A stretch of DNA of 64,000 nucleotides, taken from NCBI GenBank assembly GCA_963576475.1, contig OY754972.1, positions 33,580,556 to 33,644,555 of the forward strand. The letters run 5' to 3'. The translations under genes were made by a program, and so were the position numbers. The notes below the pieces were generated by a model that saw only the letters and a list, made by a program, of their open reading frames with translations, was not told the origin of the DNA and did not search any database. Below, one piece after another: positions 32,801 to 46,302 of this stretch. The first letter of the stretch is position 1, and each line of letters begins with the position of its first letter. Source of the stretch: Molanna angustata. Lineage: Eukaryota > Arthropoda > Insecta > Trichoptera > Molannidae.

Positions 32801-35800
32801 GCAATCAATATCTTTATACGCTAGTTACATGTAACACATAAGATCCAACTATCGGTGGTGATAATATGCATTATTGAAGAATATGTACCTAACTATAAAA
32901 ACTTAACACAAATTAATAAACACTAGTGATCGCCCGGTGGTCAAAATTAGACCGTAATTCATTAAAATACTGCAATCAATATCTTTATACGCTAGTTACA
33001 TGTAACACATAAGATCCAACTATCGGTGGTGATAATATGCATTATTGAAGAATATGTACCTAACTATAAAAACTTAACACAAATTAATAAACACTAGTGA
33101 TCGCCCGGTGGTCAAAATTAGACCGTAATTCATTAAAATACTGCAATCAATATCTTTATACGCTAGTTACATGTAACACATAAGATCCAACTATCGGTGG
33201 TGATAATATGCATTATTGAAGAATATGTACCTAACTATAAAAACTTAACACAAATTAATAAACACTAGTGATCGCCCGGTGGTCAAAATTAGACCGTAAT
33301 TCATTAAAATACTGCAATCAATATCTTTATACGCTAGTTACATGTAACACATAAGATCCAACTATCGGTGGTGATAATATGCATTATTGAAGAATATGTA
33401 CCTAACTATAAAAACTTAACACAAATTAATAAACACTAGTGATCGCCCGGTGGTCAAAATTAGACCGTAATTCATTAAAATACTGCAATCAATATCTTTA
33501 TACGCTAGTTACATGTAACACATAAGATCCAACTATCGGTGGTGATAATATGCATTATTGAAGAATATGTACCTAACTATAAAAACTTAACACAAATTAA
33601 TAAACACTAGTGATCGCCCGGTGGTCAAAATTAGACCGTAATTCATTAAAATACTGCAATCAATATCTTTATACGCTAGTTACATGTAACACATAAGATC
33701 CAACTATCGGTGGTGATAATATGCATTATTGAAGAATATGTACCTAACTATAAAAACTTAACACAAATTAATAAACACTAGTGATCGCCCGGTGGTCAAA
33801 ATTAGACCGTAATTCATTAAAATACTGCAATCAATATCTTTATACGCTAGTTACATGTAACACATAAGATCCAACTATCGGTGGTGATAATATGCATTAT
33901 TGAAGAATATGTACCTAACTATAAAAACTTAACACAAATTAATAAACACTAGTGATCGCCCGGTGGTCAAAATTAGACCGTAATTCATTAAAATACTGCA
34001 ATCAATATCTTTATACGCTAGTTACATGTAACACATAAGATCCAACTATCGGTGGTGATAATATGCATTATTGAAGAATATGTACCTAACTATAAAAACT
34101 TAACACAAATTAATAAACACTAGTGATCGCCCGGTGGTCAAAATTAGACCGTAATTCATTAAAATACTGCAATCAATATCTTTATACGCTAGTTACATGT
34201 AACACATAAGATCCAACTATCGGTGGTGATAATATGCATTATTGAAGAATATGTACCTAACTATAAAAACTTAACACAAATTAATAAACACTAGTGATCG
34301 CCCGGTGGTCAAAATTAGACCGTAATTCATTAAAATACTGCAATCAATATCTTTATACGCTAGTTACATGTAACACATAAGATCCAACTATCGGTGGTGA
34401 TAATATGCATTATTGAAGAATATGTACCTAACTATAAAAACTTAACACAAATTAATAAACACTAGTGATCGCCCGGTGGTCAAAATTAGACCGTAATTCA
34501 TTAAAATACTGCAATCAATATCTTTATACGCTAGTTACATGTAACACATAAGATCCAACTATCGGTGGTGATAATATGCATTATTGAAGAATATGTACCT
34601 AACTATAAAAACTTAACACAAATTAATAAACACTAGTGATCGCCCGGTGGTCAAAATTAGACCGTAATTCATTAAAATACTGCAATCAATATCTTTATAC
34701 GCTAGTTACATGTAACACATAAGATCCAACTATCGGTGGTGATAATATGCATTATTGAAGAATATGTACCTAACTATAAAAACTTAACACAAATTAATAA
34801 ACACTAGTGATCGCCCGGTGGTCAAAATTAGACCGTAATTCATTAAAATACTGCAATCAATATCTTTATACGCTAGTTACATGTAACACATAAGATCCAA
34901 CTATCGGTGGTGATAATATGCATTATTGAAGAATATGTACCTAACTATAAAAACTTAACACAAATTAATAAACACTAGTGATCGCCCGGTGGTCAAAATT
35001 AGACCGTAATTCATTAAAATACTGCAATCAATATCTTTATACGCTAGTTACATGTAACACATAAGATCCAACTATCGGTGGTGATAATATGCATTATTGA
35101 AGAATATGTACCTAACTATAAAAACTTAACACAAATTAATAAACACTAGTGATCGCCCGGTGGTCAAAATTAGACCGTAATTCATTAAAATACTGCAATC
35201 AATATCTTTATACGCTAGTTACATGTAACACATAAGATCCAACTATCGGTGGTGATAATATGCATTATTGAAGAATATGTACCTAACTATAAAAACTTAA
35301 CACAAATTAATAAACACTAGTGATCGCCCGGTGGTCAAAATTAGACCGTAATTCATTAAAATACTGCAATCAATATCTTTATACGCTAGTTACATGTAAC
35401 ACATAAGATCCAACTATCGGTGGTGATAATATGCATTATTGAAGAATATGTACCTAACTATAAAAACTTAACACAAATTAATAAACACTAGTGATCGCCC
35501 GGTGGTCAAAATTAGACCGTAATTCATTAAAATACTGCAATCAATATCTTTATACGCTAGTTACATGTAACACATAAGATCCAACTATCGGTGGTGATAA
35601 TATGCATTATTGAAGAATATGTACCTAACTATAAAAACTTAACACAAATTAATAAACACTAGTGATCGCCCGGTGGTCAAAATTAGACCGTAATTCATTA
35701 AAATACTGCAATCAATATCTTTATACGCTAGTTACATGTAACACATAAGATCCAACTATCGGTGGTGATAATATGCATTATTGAAGAATATGTACCTAAC

Positions 35801-38800
35801 TATAAAAACTTAACACAAATTAATAAACACTAGTGATCGCCCGGTGGTCAAAATTAGACCGTAATTCATTAAAATACTGCAATCAATATCTTTATACGCT
35901 AGTTACATGTAACACATAAGATCCAACTATCGGTGGTGATAATATGCATTATTGAAGAATATGTACCTAACTATAAAAACTTAACACAAATTAATAAACA
36001 CTAGTGATCGCCCGGTGGTCAAAATTAGACCGTAATTCATTAAAATACTGCAATCAATATCTTTATACGCTAGTTACATGTAACACATAAGATCCAACTA
36101 TCGGTGGTGATAATATGCATTATTGAAGAATATGTACCTAACTATAAAAACTTAACACAAATTAATAAACACTAGTGATCGCCCGGTGGTCAAAATTAGA
36201 CCGTAATTCATTAAAATACTGCAATCAATATCTTTATACGCTAGTTACATGTAACACATAAGATCCAACTATCGGTGGTGATAATATGCATTATTGAAGA
36301 ATATGTACCTAACTATAAAAACTTAACACAAATTAATAAACACTAGTGATCGCCCGGTGGTCAAAATTAGACCGTAATTCATTAAAATACTGCAATCAAT
36401 ATCTTTATACGCTAGTTACATGTAACACATAAGATCCAACTATCGGTGGTGATAATATGCATTATTGAAGAATATGTACCTAACTATAAAAACTTAACAC
36501 AAATTAATAAACACTAGTGATCGCCCGGTGGTCAAAATTAGACCGTAATTCATTAAAATACTGCAATCAATATCTTTATACGCTAGTTACATGTAACACA
36601 TAAGATCCAACTATCGGTGGTGATAATATGCATTATTGAAGAATATGTACCTAACTATAAAAACTTAACACAAATTAATAAACACTAGTGATCGCCCGGT
36701 GGTCAAAATTAGACCGTAATTCATTAAAATACTGCAATCAATATCTTTATACGCTAGTTACATGTAACACATAAGATCCAACTATCGGTGGTGATAATAT
36801 GCATTATTGAAGAATATGTACCTAACTATAAAAACTTAACACAAATTAATAAACACTAGTGATCGCCCGGTGGTCAAAATTAGACCGTAATTCATTAAAA
36901 TACTGCAATCAATATCTTTATACGCTAGTTACATGTAACACATAAGATCCAACTATCGGTGGTGATAATATGCATTATTGAAGAATATGTACCTAACTAT
37001 AAAAACTTAACACAAATTAATAAACACTAGTGATCGCCCGGTGGTCAAAATTAGACCGTAATTCATTAAAATACTGCAATCAATATCTTTATACGCTAGT
37101 TACATGTAACACATAAGATCCAACTATCGGTGGTGATAATATGCATTATTGAAGAATATGTACCTAACTATAAAAACTTAACACAAATTAATAAACACTA
37201 GTGATCGCCCGGTGGTCAAAATTAGACCGTAATTCATTAAAATACTGCAATCAATATCTTTATACGCTAGTTACATGTAACACATAAGATCCAACTATCG
37301 GTGGTGATAATATGCATTATTGAAGAATATGTACCTAACTATAAAAACTTAACACAAATTAATAAACACTAGTGATCGCCCGGTGGTCAAAATTAGACCG
37401 TAATTCATTAAAATACTGCAATCAATATCTTTATACGCTAGTTACATGTAACACATAAGATCCAACTATCGGTGGTGATAATATGCATTATTGAAGAATA
37501 TGTACCTAACTATAAAAACTTAACACAAATTAATAAACACTAGTGATCGCCCGGTGGTCAAAATTAGACCGTAATTCATTAAAATACTGCAATCAATATC
37601 TTTATACGCTAGTTACATGTAACACATAAGATCCAACTATCGGTGGTGATAATATGCATTATTGAAGAATATGTACCTAACTATAAAAACTTAACACAAA
37701 TTAATAAACACTAGTGATCGCCCGGTGGTCAAAATTAGACCGTAATTCATTAAAATACTGCAATCAATATCTTTATACGCTAGTTACATGTAACACATAA
37801 GATCCAACTATCGGTGGTGATAATATGCATTATTGAAGAATATGTACCTAACTATAAAAACTTAACACAAATTAATAAACACTAGTGATCGCCCGGTGGT
37901 CAAAATTAGACCGTAATTCATTAAAATACTGCAATCAATATCTTTATACGCTAGTTACATGTAACACATAAGATCCAACTATCGGTGGTGATAATATGCA
38001 TTATTGAAGAATATGTACCTAACTATAAAAACTTAACACAAATTAATAAACACTAGTGATCGCCCGGTGGTCAAAATTAGACCGTAATTCATTAAAATAC
38101 TGCAATCAATATCTTTATACGCTAGTTACATGTAACACATAAGATCCAACTATCGGTGGTGATAATATGCATTATTGAAGAATATGTACCTAACTATAAA
38201 AACTTAACACAAATTAATAAACACTAGTGATCGCCCGGTGGTCAAAATTAGACCGTAATTCATTAAAATACTGCAATCAATATCTTTATACGCTAGTTAC
38301 ATGTAACACATAAGATCCAACTATCGGTGGTGATAATATGCATTATTGAAGAATATGTACCTAACTATAAAAACTTAACACAAATTAATAAACACTAGTG
38401 ATCGCCCGGTGGTCAAAATTAGACCGTAATTCATTAAAATACTGCAATCAATATCTTTATACGCTAGTTACATGTAACACATAAGATCCAACTATCGGTG
38501 GTGATAATATGCATTATTGAAGAATATGTACCTAACTATAAAAACTTAACACAAATTAATAAACACTAGTGATCGCCCGGTGGTCAAAATTAGACCGTAA
38601 TTCATTAAAATACTGCAATCAATATCTTTATACGCTAGTTACATGTAACACATAAGATCCAACTATCGGTGGTGATAATATGCATTATTGAAGAATATGT
38701 ACCTAACTATAAAAACTTAACACAAATTAATAAACACTAGTGATCGCCCGGTGGTCAAAATTAGACCGTAATTCATTAAAATACTGCAATCAATATCTTT

Positions 38801-41689
38801 ATACGCTAGTTACATGTAACACATAAGATCCAACTATCGGTGGTGATAATATGCATTATTGAAGAATATGTACCTAACTATAAAAACTTAACACAAATTA
38901 ATAAACACTAGTGATCGCCCGGTGGTCAAAATTAGACCGTAATTCATTAAAATACTGCAATCAATATCTTTATACGCTAGTTACATGTAACACATAAGAT
39001 CCAACTATCGGTGGTGATAATATGCATTATTGAAGAATATGTACCTAACTATAAAAACTTAACACAAATTAATAAACACTAGTGATCGCCCGGTGGTCAA
39101 AATTAGACCGTAATTCATTAAAATACTGCAATCAATATCTTTATACGCTAGTTACATGTAACACATAAGATCCAACTATCGGTGGTGATAATATGCATTA
39201 TTGAAGAATATGTACCTAACTATAAAAACTTAACACAAATTAATAAACACTAGTGATCGCCCGGTGGTCAAAATTAGACCGTAATTCATTAAAATACTGC
39301 AATCAATATCTTTATACGCTAGTTACATGTAACACATAAGATCCAACTATCGGTGGTGATAATATGCATTATTGAAGAATATGTACCTAACTATAAAAAC
39401 TTAACACAAATTAATAAACACTAGTGATCGCCCGGTGGTCAAAATTAGACCGTAATTCATTAAAATACTGCAATCAATATCTTTATACGCTAGTTACATG
39501 TAACACATAAGATCCAACTATCGGTGGTGATAATATGCATTATTGAAGAATATGTACCTAACTATAAAAACTTAACACAAATTAATAAACACTAGTGATC
39601 GCCCGGTGGTCAAAATTAGACCGTAATTCATTAAAATACTGCAATCAATATCTTTATACGCTAGTTACATGTAACACATAAGATCCAACTATCGGTGGTG
39701 ATAATATGCATTATTGAAGAATATGTACCTAACTATAAAAACTTAACACAAATTAATAAACACTAGTGATCGCCCGGTGGTCAAAATTAGACCGTAATTC
39801 ATTAAAATACTGCAATCAATATCTTTATACGCTAGTTACATGTAACACATAAGATCCAACTATCGGTGGTGATAATATGCATTATTGAAGAATATGTACC
39901 TAACTATAAAAACTTAACACAAATTAATAAACACTAGTGATCGCCCGGTGGTCAAAATTAGACCGTAATTCATTAAAATACTGCAATCAATATCTTTATA
40001 CGCTAGTTACATGTAACACATAAGATCCAACTATCGGTGGTGATAATATGCATTATTGAAGAATATGTACCTAACTATAAAAACTTAACACAAATTAATA
40101 AACACTAGTGATCGCCCGGTGGTCAAAATTAGACCGTAATTCATTAAAATACTGCAATCAATATCTTTATACGCTAGTTACATGTAACACATAAGATCCA
40201 ACTATCGGTGGTGATAATATGCATTATTGAAGAATATGTACCTAACTATAAAAACTTAACACAAATTAATAAACACTAGTGATCGCCCGGTGGTCAAAAT
40301 TAGACCGTAATTCATTAAAATACTGCAATCAATATCTTTATACGCTAGTTACATGTAACACATAAGATCCAACTATCGGTGGTGATAATATGCATTATTG
40401 AAGAATATGTACCTAACTATAAAAACTTAACACAAATTAATAAACACTAGTGATCGCCCGGTGGTCAAAATTAGACCGTAATTCATTAAAATACTGCAAT
40501 CAATATCTTTATACGCTAGTTACATGTAACACATAAGATCCAACTATCGGTGGTGATAATATGCATTATTGAAGAATATGTACCTAACTATAAAAACTTA
40601 ACACAAATTAATAAACACTAGTGATCGCCCGGTGGTCAAAATTAGACCGTAATTCATTAAAATACTGCAATCAATATCTTTATACGCTAGTTACATGTAA
40701 CACATAAGATCCAACTATCGGTGGTGATAATATGCATTATTGAAGAATATGTACCTAACTATAAAAACTTAACACAAATTAATAAACACTAGTGATCGCC
40801 CGGTGGTCAAAATTAGACCGTAATTCATTAAAATACTGCAATCAATATCTTTATACGCTAGTTACATGTAACACATAAGATCCAACTATCGGTGGTGATA
40901 ATATGCATTATTGAAGAATATGTACCTAACTATAAAAACTTAACACAAATTAATAAACACTAGTGATCGCCCGGTGGTCAAAATTAGACCGTAATTCATT
41001 AAAATACTGCAATCAATATCTTTATACGCTAGTTACATGTAACACATAAGATCCAACTATCGGTGGTGATAATATGCATTATTGAAGAATATGTACCTAA
41101 CTATAAAAACTTAACACAAATTAATAAACACTAGTGATCGCCCGGTGGTCAAAATTAGACCGTAATTCATTAAAATACTGCAATCAATATCTTTATACGC
41201 TAGTTACATGTAACACATAAGATCCAACTATCGGTGGTGATAATATGCATTATTGAAGAATATGTACCTAACTATAAAAACTTAACACAAATTAATAAAC
41301 ACTAGTGATCGCCCGGTGGTCAAAATTAGACCGTAATTCATTAAAATACTGCAATCAATATCTTTATACGCTAGTTACATGTAACACATAAGATCCAACT
41401 ATCGGTGGTGATAATATGCATTATTGAAGAATATGTACCTAACTATAAAAACTTAACACAAATTAATAAACACTAGTGATCGCCCGGTGGTCAAAATTAG
41501 ACCGTAATTCATTAAAATACTGCAATCAATATCTTTATACGCTAGTTACATGTAACACATAAGATCCAACTATCGGTGGTGATAATATGCATTATTGAAG
41601 AATATGTACCTAACTATAAAAACTTAACACAAATTAATAAACACTAGTGATCGCCCGGTGGTCAAAATTAGACCGTAATTCATTAAAAA
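29887..41689. repeat. Satellite DNA: 171-bp monomer, about 69 head-to-tail copies
   Basis: The phrase actgcaatca starts at 29891 and recurs every 171 bases to 41519 (68 full periods), giving 69 monomers and about 11.8 kb. I noticed no difference between monomers except at the last bases (about 41688). There are stops in every frame. The monomer contains the palindromes gttacatgtaac and cactagtg and a small ggtc/gacc stem. About 80 bases, reversed, match the 3' end of the Helentron-like family (67 of 79 identical by eye to 44015-44093); the other roughly 70-90 bases match nothing else in the window. Confidence 0.97.
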
Positions 41690-41929
41690 GAATATTTGGA
41701 ATTAGTACTATTTCATTTTTAATTTCATTGAGGGTATTTTGTCAAAGCCATTGCGTATATATATTTTTAATTTTGTTCTATTACTGCACCTGTGAGCGTG
41801 TGCTTATAAGTATTTCATTAGTGCGTGATATTTGTTTTAATTCCTTGCAATACCTACCTATGAAAATTAAAATTTAATACAGGTAACAATTAAAGAATAA
41901 ACATTATTACAGTTTCTATTGATATTAGC
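41690..41929. other. Satellite flank, no gene seen
   Basis: AT-rich. An open frame running out of the last satellite copy to 41877 has no domain and is taken as chance. Confidence 0.5.
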
Positions 41930-42690
41930 AACTTCAAATTGACATAACATAAGAACTTATGTTGGACTTTTTCAACAGTTGTTTTAAAGTGAACTGCTTA
42001 ATACTGTGTTCTCACCTGAGTATTGTATTCTGTCTGAATACAATCACTAAAAGGTTCCAGCCTCCTAAATAGATTAATTTAGAGGATTTCATATGCTGTA
42101 ATGTCCTTGCAATTACTTCAGAGTAGTTGGTCTCCCTTTTTGTGAAGTGGATATACAAAACCCTAATTTTAGTCGGTTGGCAATGATTGATAATTCCATA
42201 CATTTGTAATTTGAGTGTAAAAGTCTCTTTGTATGTCGTTACTACCAAGGGGCTTATTGTTTTTCAAGCTCTTGATGGCTATTTGTATCTCTGTGGGTGT
42301 ATATGGTTTTTGATCTTTGGTTGGAGTGTTATAATCAGGATCATCTGTTATTGCACATCAACACTGGTGACGCAATAACAGATGCCAGTTTGTCACATTG
42401 TGAAGATTCAACAGCTCGTCAAAATGCATTGTCCGGCGGTTGATAAAACTTGACAAATCAGTAAGTACTATGCGCGATTTATCTTTGCACATAGTGAGGC
42501 GTAGTTTAAACTCCTTTCTCATATCATTGACCTTCTGTAAAATTGACGACTTTAATTTTTGGTATAGCTTTCCTGGAATTGAGTAGTTACACGTTTCATA
42601 TAATCTTGCTTCTTCTTTCTATGGAGCTTCTTTTCCTCTCGCCACAGATTTTTATATTTCTCAACTGAACCTTTTTATTGCACAGTTATA
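41930..42690 (-). pseudogene. RTE-type LINE ORF2 fragment (linker and RT fingers)
   Basis: Read right to left with several frame changes: YKNLWREEKKLHRKKK, then NDMRKEF-type sequence, TMCKDKS, HFDELLNLHN, AIKSLKNNKPLGSNDI, VYPLHKKGD, LFRRLEPFSD and FTLKQLLKK. This order (linker, LKNNKxxGxD, YPxHKKGD, RRLxPF, FTLRQ) is that of RTE-type reverse transcriptases just before motif A. No endonuclease and no motif C are present. Stops and frameshifts show it is dead. Confidence 0.7.
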
Positions 42691-42977
42691 TCATTCTCTG
42701 ATAGATGATGTTCTTTTTGTTAGTTATTTGTTGGCAATCTTGGTTACGGCATTGAACTCTGGGCGTATGTAGGCAGGTGTAGCTCTAGACGTAGGTAGCA
42801 GTAGCGGATATATAGACGAACCTTGAAAGCCTGGCATTCGTCTGCAAATATAGTAAAGAAATACATAGTAAAAAAATAACAACAATATATATGACAATTA
42901 TACTGACAATAATAATACATAACATATCTTCCCTCTATGAGGAATAACAACATATCTTCAAATCACAACCCCGATTA
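42691..42977. other. Unassigned
   Basis: Low-complexity AT-rich sequence between the RTE relic and the LTR-retrotransposon relic; nothing recognised. Confidence 0.4.
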
Positions 42978-43286
42978 TCACTGAGGTATCCCAATTATGT
43001 CAGGCCACAGTTCTTGGGGAGGTATTTTGATTATTTCCTCATCACTAGATACGATATTCGGTTTTTCACCCTGAAGATCAACCAGAACCTCACGATGTAA
43101 CAGTTGATCAGCATGTCTGGGATGTATCCTGCCATCCTCGTCCCTGACGACATATGAAGATTTACCCTCAATCTCATCCACCATCCCACGTAACCATTTT
43201 TCCTTCCCATACATCCGAATCAGCACCTTCTCCCCTTTCTTGAACTTCCTTGCAGGCACACTCGCAGCCTCCTGCTCATGCTGCAA
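42978..43286 (-). pseudogene. LTR-retrotransposon Pol C-terminus (integrase end), Ty3/Gypsy-like
   Basis: A 102-codon minus-strand frame with FKKGEKVLIR, KWLRGMVDEIEG, SYVVRDEDGR and HPRHADQLL. This resembles the small beta-barrel at the integrase C-terminus of Ty3/Gypsy-type elements (pattern G..V..R......W..G.V......SY.V...DGR...RH.DQL). The upstream catalytic domains are absent, so it is a fragment. It ends on its upstream side at a Helentron-like fragment. Confidence 0.55.
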
Positions 43287-43298
43287 TTCACTCTTCAG

Positions 43299-44093
43299 TG
43301 GTAGTGTGTGTGTCTGTGTGTCCGTCCCCCCCTTATAACTTTGATCCGCTCAATTTACAGAGCCCAAATTTTCAGAATATATTAACAGTTATAGGTCTAC
43401 AAAACTTTTATGCTCAGAAATGTGAATTTTTGTTTCAGTCAGGGGTTATCAACTTTTGAATTTTTACTTTATTTTTCCATATATCTCAGAAACCATAAAA
43501 GCTAGAACGCTGAAAATTGGTACAAATATAGACAAATACAAAATCTCAAATTAGTTTTTTTTTTAAATTACAGAGTTTCTCAAATATTTTTTATTAAGAA
43601 AAATATTTTTTTTGTGATAAATTTATGAAATTAACTGCCTATATTTCCAATTTTTTTTTAAATATCAAAAAAAGCCGAAACACTCCAACTAGATAATTTA
43701 ATTTTCTATAAAAAATACTAACATTGTATCACCACATCTCAATTTTTTTTTAATAATCATTATAAAAATTGAACTTAGTGACGACATTGCTTCATACAAT
43801 TTGTATGGCAATCGCCTACGCACAATATCTAAGAAAACTTAATTGTTTGATACTAATCTCCAAACATACATACAAACCATCATGCTGTTTTCATATTCTG
43901 GGTAGGATCAAAGGACTGACCTCCATACTATTATATCTTGACATACATACCTAGGTAGAAGTGTTGTATAGAAAATCAAATATCTTAAAATATTAAATAA
44001 TTTGTATTTATGGGTTTATAGTTTGGTACTTATTCTTCAACTATACATACTATCGCTATCGACAGTTGGATCTCGTGTGTTACATGTAACTAG
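43299..44093 (+). mobile_element. Helentron-like element, 3' part
   Basis: Begins inside the GT-type microsatellite (43299-43325) and runs in the forward direction to the family 3' end, with gacagttgga and gttacatgtaactag, CTAG at 44090-44093 followed by T. The 5' half before the microsatellite is missing. Confidence 0.75.
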
Positions 44094-44129
44094 TTAATAA
44101 TCAAACTTAGTTATGCAACTAGTCTAAAA

Positions 44130-44395
44130 TTTTTTAACATTGTTATATTTTGTTTTCTATACAACACATGTACCTAGGTATGTATGTCAAGATAGGATAG
44201 TATGGAGGTCAGTCCTTTTTTACAACCCAGAATATGAAAACAGCATGATGGTATGTATGTATGTTTGGAGATTTAAGTATCAAACTATTAAGTCTTCTTA
44301 CATATTGTATATAGGCGACTGCCATACAAATTGTATGAAGCAATGTCGTCACTAAAATCAATTTTTATAAAAAATTGTTAAAAAAAATTTGAGAT
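44130..44395 (-). mobile_element. Helentron-like internal fragment, opposite orientation
   Basis: Matches, in reverse orientation, the part of the family starting tattttgttttctatacaac and running through gtatgtatgtttggagat and gcgactgccatacaaa. Compare 21185-21415. It lies 37 bases from the preceding copy, making an inverted pair. Confidence 0.75.
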
Positions 44396-44937
44396 ATTTA
44401 TTATTTTATTTTATAAGTACAGCACACAGTAGGTACATGCATACAATAGGCATGATGACTAATTTTGAGAAACTATCTCACAATGTTTTTACGCATCCAC
44501 TGTTTTCAAATATATATACATTTCTACATAAAATAAAGGTTTAGTAGCAAAAATTGCCATTTCAAAATCCAATTTGACATTTACGTCAAAAAACGCTTGC
44601 AGTGTAATGGCGTCCGTCGGAGCTGACGGTGACGTCACGGTTTCGTAAACCGCATATCACTACTGAGGTAGTTGTTTTCGTCCCACGCGAATATAAACGA
44701 GAAATAAGTGGTTAAATTTGGCACGGCGAGACCCAGAAAGTGTACTTTATTAAGTATGCGTTTACAATGAAATACAGTATTTGTTCCCCCACTTTTAGCT
44801 CTCAATACTATAATTCATTTACAAAATATTTACCATTAATAAGGCAATAAGCATAAAAAGAACTTCATGAATGTCCAAACGTCAAAATACGCCATCTTAA
44901 GTTTCCCGCGTATTAGGCATTAGGCCTGAGTAACACC
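44396..44937. other. Unassigned, with a TGACGTCA site
   Basis: No gene seen. Includes ggtgacgtcacgg at about 44628-44640. Related CRE-like palindromes lie in the duplicated blocks at about 45493 and 46305. Confidence 0.4.
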
Positions 44938-45149
44938 ACTGCGTTACGCCGCTCAATTGCATCGACCCAGTTCACTGCGCCGGATGTATTAAGTCACTCC
45001 TTCGAAATGTATTGACTCACGGCGCAGTGAGTCGTGAGTGCTAGACCGGGAGAATGCGAACAGTGTTAGAGTATTGAGTTGCTTGCTTTTTAACCGACAT
45101 ACCTACATACTTACTAAATAAACAACGTAATAGACAATAACATAAAACT

Positions 45150-45200
45150 AGCTTACCTTAGCACAGGCCATGCCTAGTGAAGGGGCTAGTAACAAAGATA
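45150..45200 (+). mobile_element. LINE 3' hairpin relic
   Basis: AGCACAGGCCATGCCTAGTG resembles the 3' hairpin of the CR1/L2-like LINEs at 7739 (ACAGGCTCAGCCTAGTGAGG). No RT sequence is attached, so only a 3' end remains. Confidence 0.45.
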
Positions 45201-45489
45201 CAAACAAAAAGAAATTGCTTAAACTATGTAAGCACCAGTGAAATAATAAAATGATATTTATTAAAATGAAATAACTTATATTTACTTTGTATGTTTACTA
45301 CTAATAATAATAGTTACTTTTATTTAGAAGTAAAAAATACAAAATTAAAACATCTAGTATAAACAAAAATATATAATTTTTTTGATACATTCTAATCCCG
45401 AAAAGTGCCGAATTAAAGCGTTTCCCGATTAAGTGCCGAAGCAAGTCTGAATTTCCCGAAATCGGTAACACTGGACGTGGACCTAGAAT

Positions 45490-45715
45490 ATCGTGACGTC
45501 ATGCGCTCTGATTCGTTCTGATTGGCGTTTCTCATAAAATGGCGGTCTATAATATTTTGTATTTTTATTTTAATAATAATAATATTATTCACTCTTTTAA
45601 AATGAAAATAAATACATTTTTTAAATCTTTATAACCTATTTTATTTTTTAAAATCATAATGTCAATGATTTTTTCTTACTCTCATCACGCCTATTCACTG
45701 CGCCGGGTCATTAAG
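45490..45715 (+). repeat. About 215-bp direct repeat, copy 1
   Basis: From cgtgacgtcatgcg to catcacgcc; shares a TGACGTCA site, ctgattggcgtttctcataaa, atggcgg and an AT-rich tail with the block at 46303-46510. Confidence 0.8.
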
Positions 45716-45832
45716 CTAGTTAAAAAATAATAATAAAAGTATAATATGCAGGTATTGTATTTTATATAAGCAAAGATTATTATTGTATTCATTATATTTC
45801 ATGTACCTACATGTTTAAAAATATCACAACCT

Positions 45833-45869
45833 TCCCGATTCTACTTTTAAAAGTAGAATTGGGAAAGTA
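45833..45869. repeat. Near-perfect palindrome
   Basis: Arms cttcccgattctactttt and aaaagtagaattgggaaag are complementary with one mismatch pair, with almost no loop. It sits at the inner edge of the right inverted-repeat arm. Confidence 0.8.
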
Positions 45870-46302
45870 ATAGTATGTCGGTTAAAAAGCAGGCAACTCA
45901 ATACATTAACACTGTTCGCATCAAGGTTCGCATTCTCCCTGTCTAGCACTCACGACTCACTGCGCCGTGAGCCAATACTTTTCGAAGGAGTGAGTTAACA
46001 CACCCGTCGCAGTGAACAGAATCGACGCAATTGAGCGGTGCAACGCAGCTTTACACATGTCATGTCTACCGCAGTACCGCGTAGGTATGCTTTTAGTTTA
46101 TGAACACATAATGTAGAGAGAAGAAGGAACATATTTTATCGATTTTCGAGATGTAAGTTGTATTTAAATTATAGATAAATGAAGTACTTATAAGCATAGA
46201 ATAATAAAAATACGTTTATATGTAAGTTTTTACCTTTCTAAATTCTGATGAGTAAAAGTCTTTTTTCGATGCAAAGTAATTTCATATATATTGTATTGAA
46301 AC

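Larger units (their letters stand above)
44938..46050. mobile_element. Element with about 165-bp terminal inverted repeats
   Basis: Left arm 44938-45101 and right arm 45874-46050 are inverted copies: for example gccgctcaattgc and ctcacggcgcagtgagtcgtgagtgct-type blocks occur in mirrored order, ending taaccgacata on the inner side. The arms are about 85 percent alike by eye. The interior (about 770 bases) has no gene and includes a LINE 3' hairpin (45155-45190) and one of two copies of a 210-bp block. A foldback-type or MITE-like non-autonomous element is likely; the family is not recognised. Confidence 0.65.

Noticed and set aside
29887..41689. CRISPR-like array
   Set aside because: The repeats are directly contiguous 171-bp monomers with no unique spacers, in a eukaryotic genome with no cas genes.
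29887..41689. Homology to primate alpha satellite, also 171 bp
   Set aside because: The length matches but the sequence does not, and no CENP-B-box-like motif was seen.
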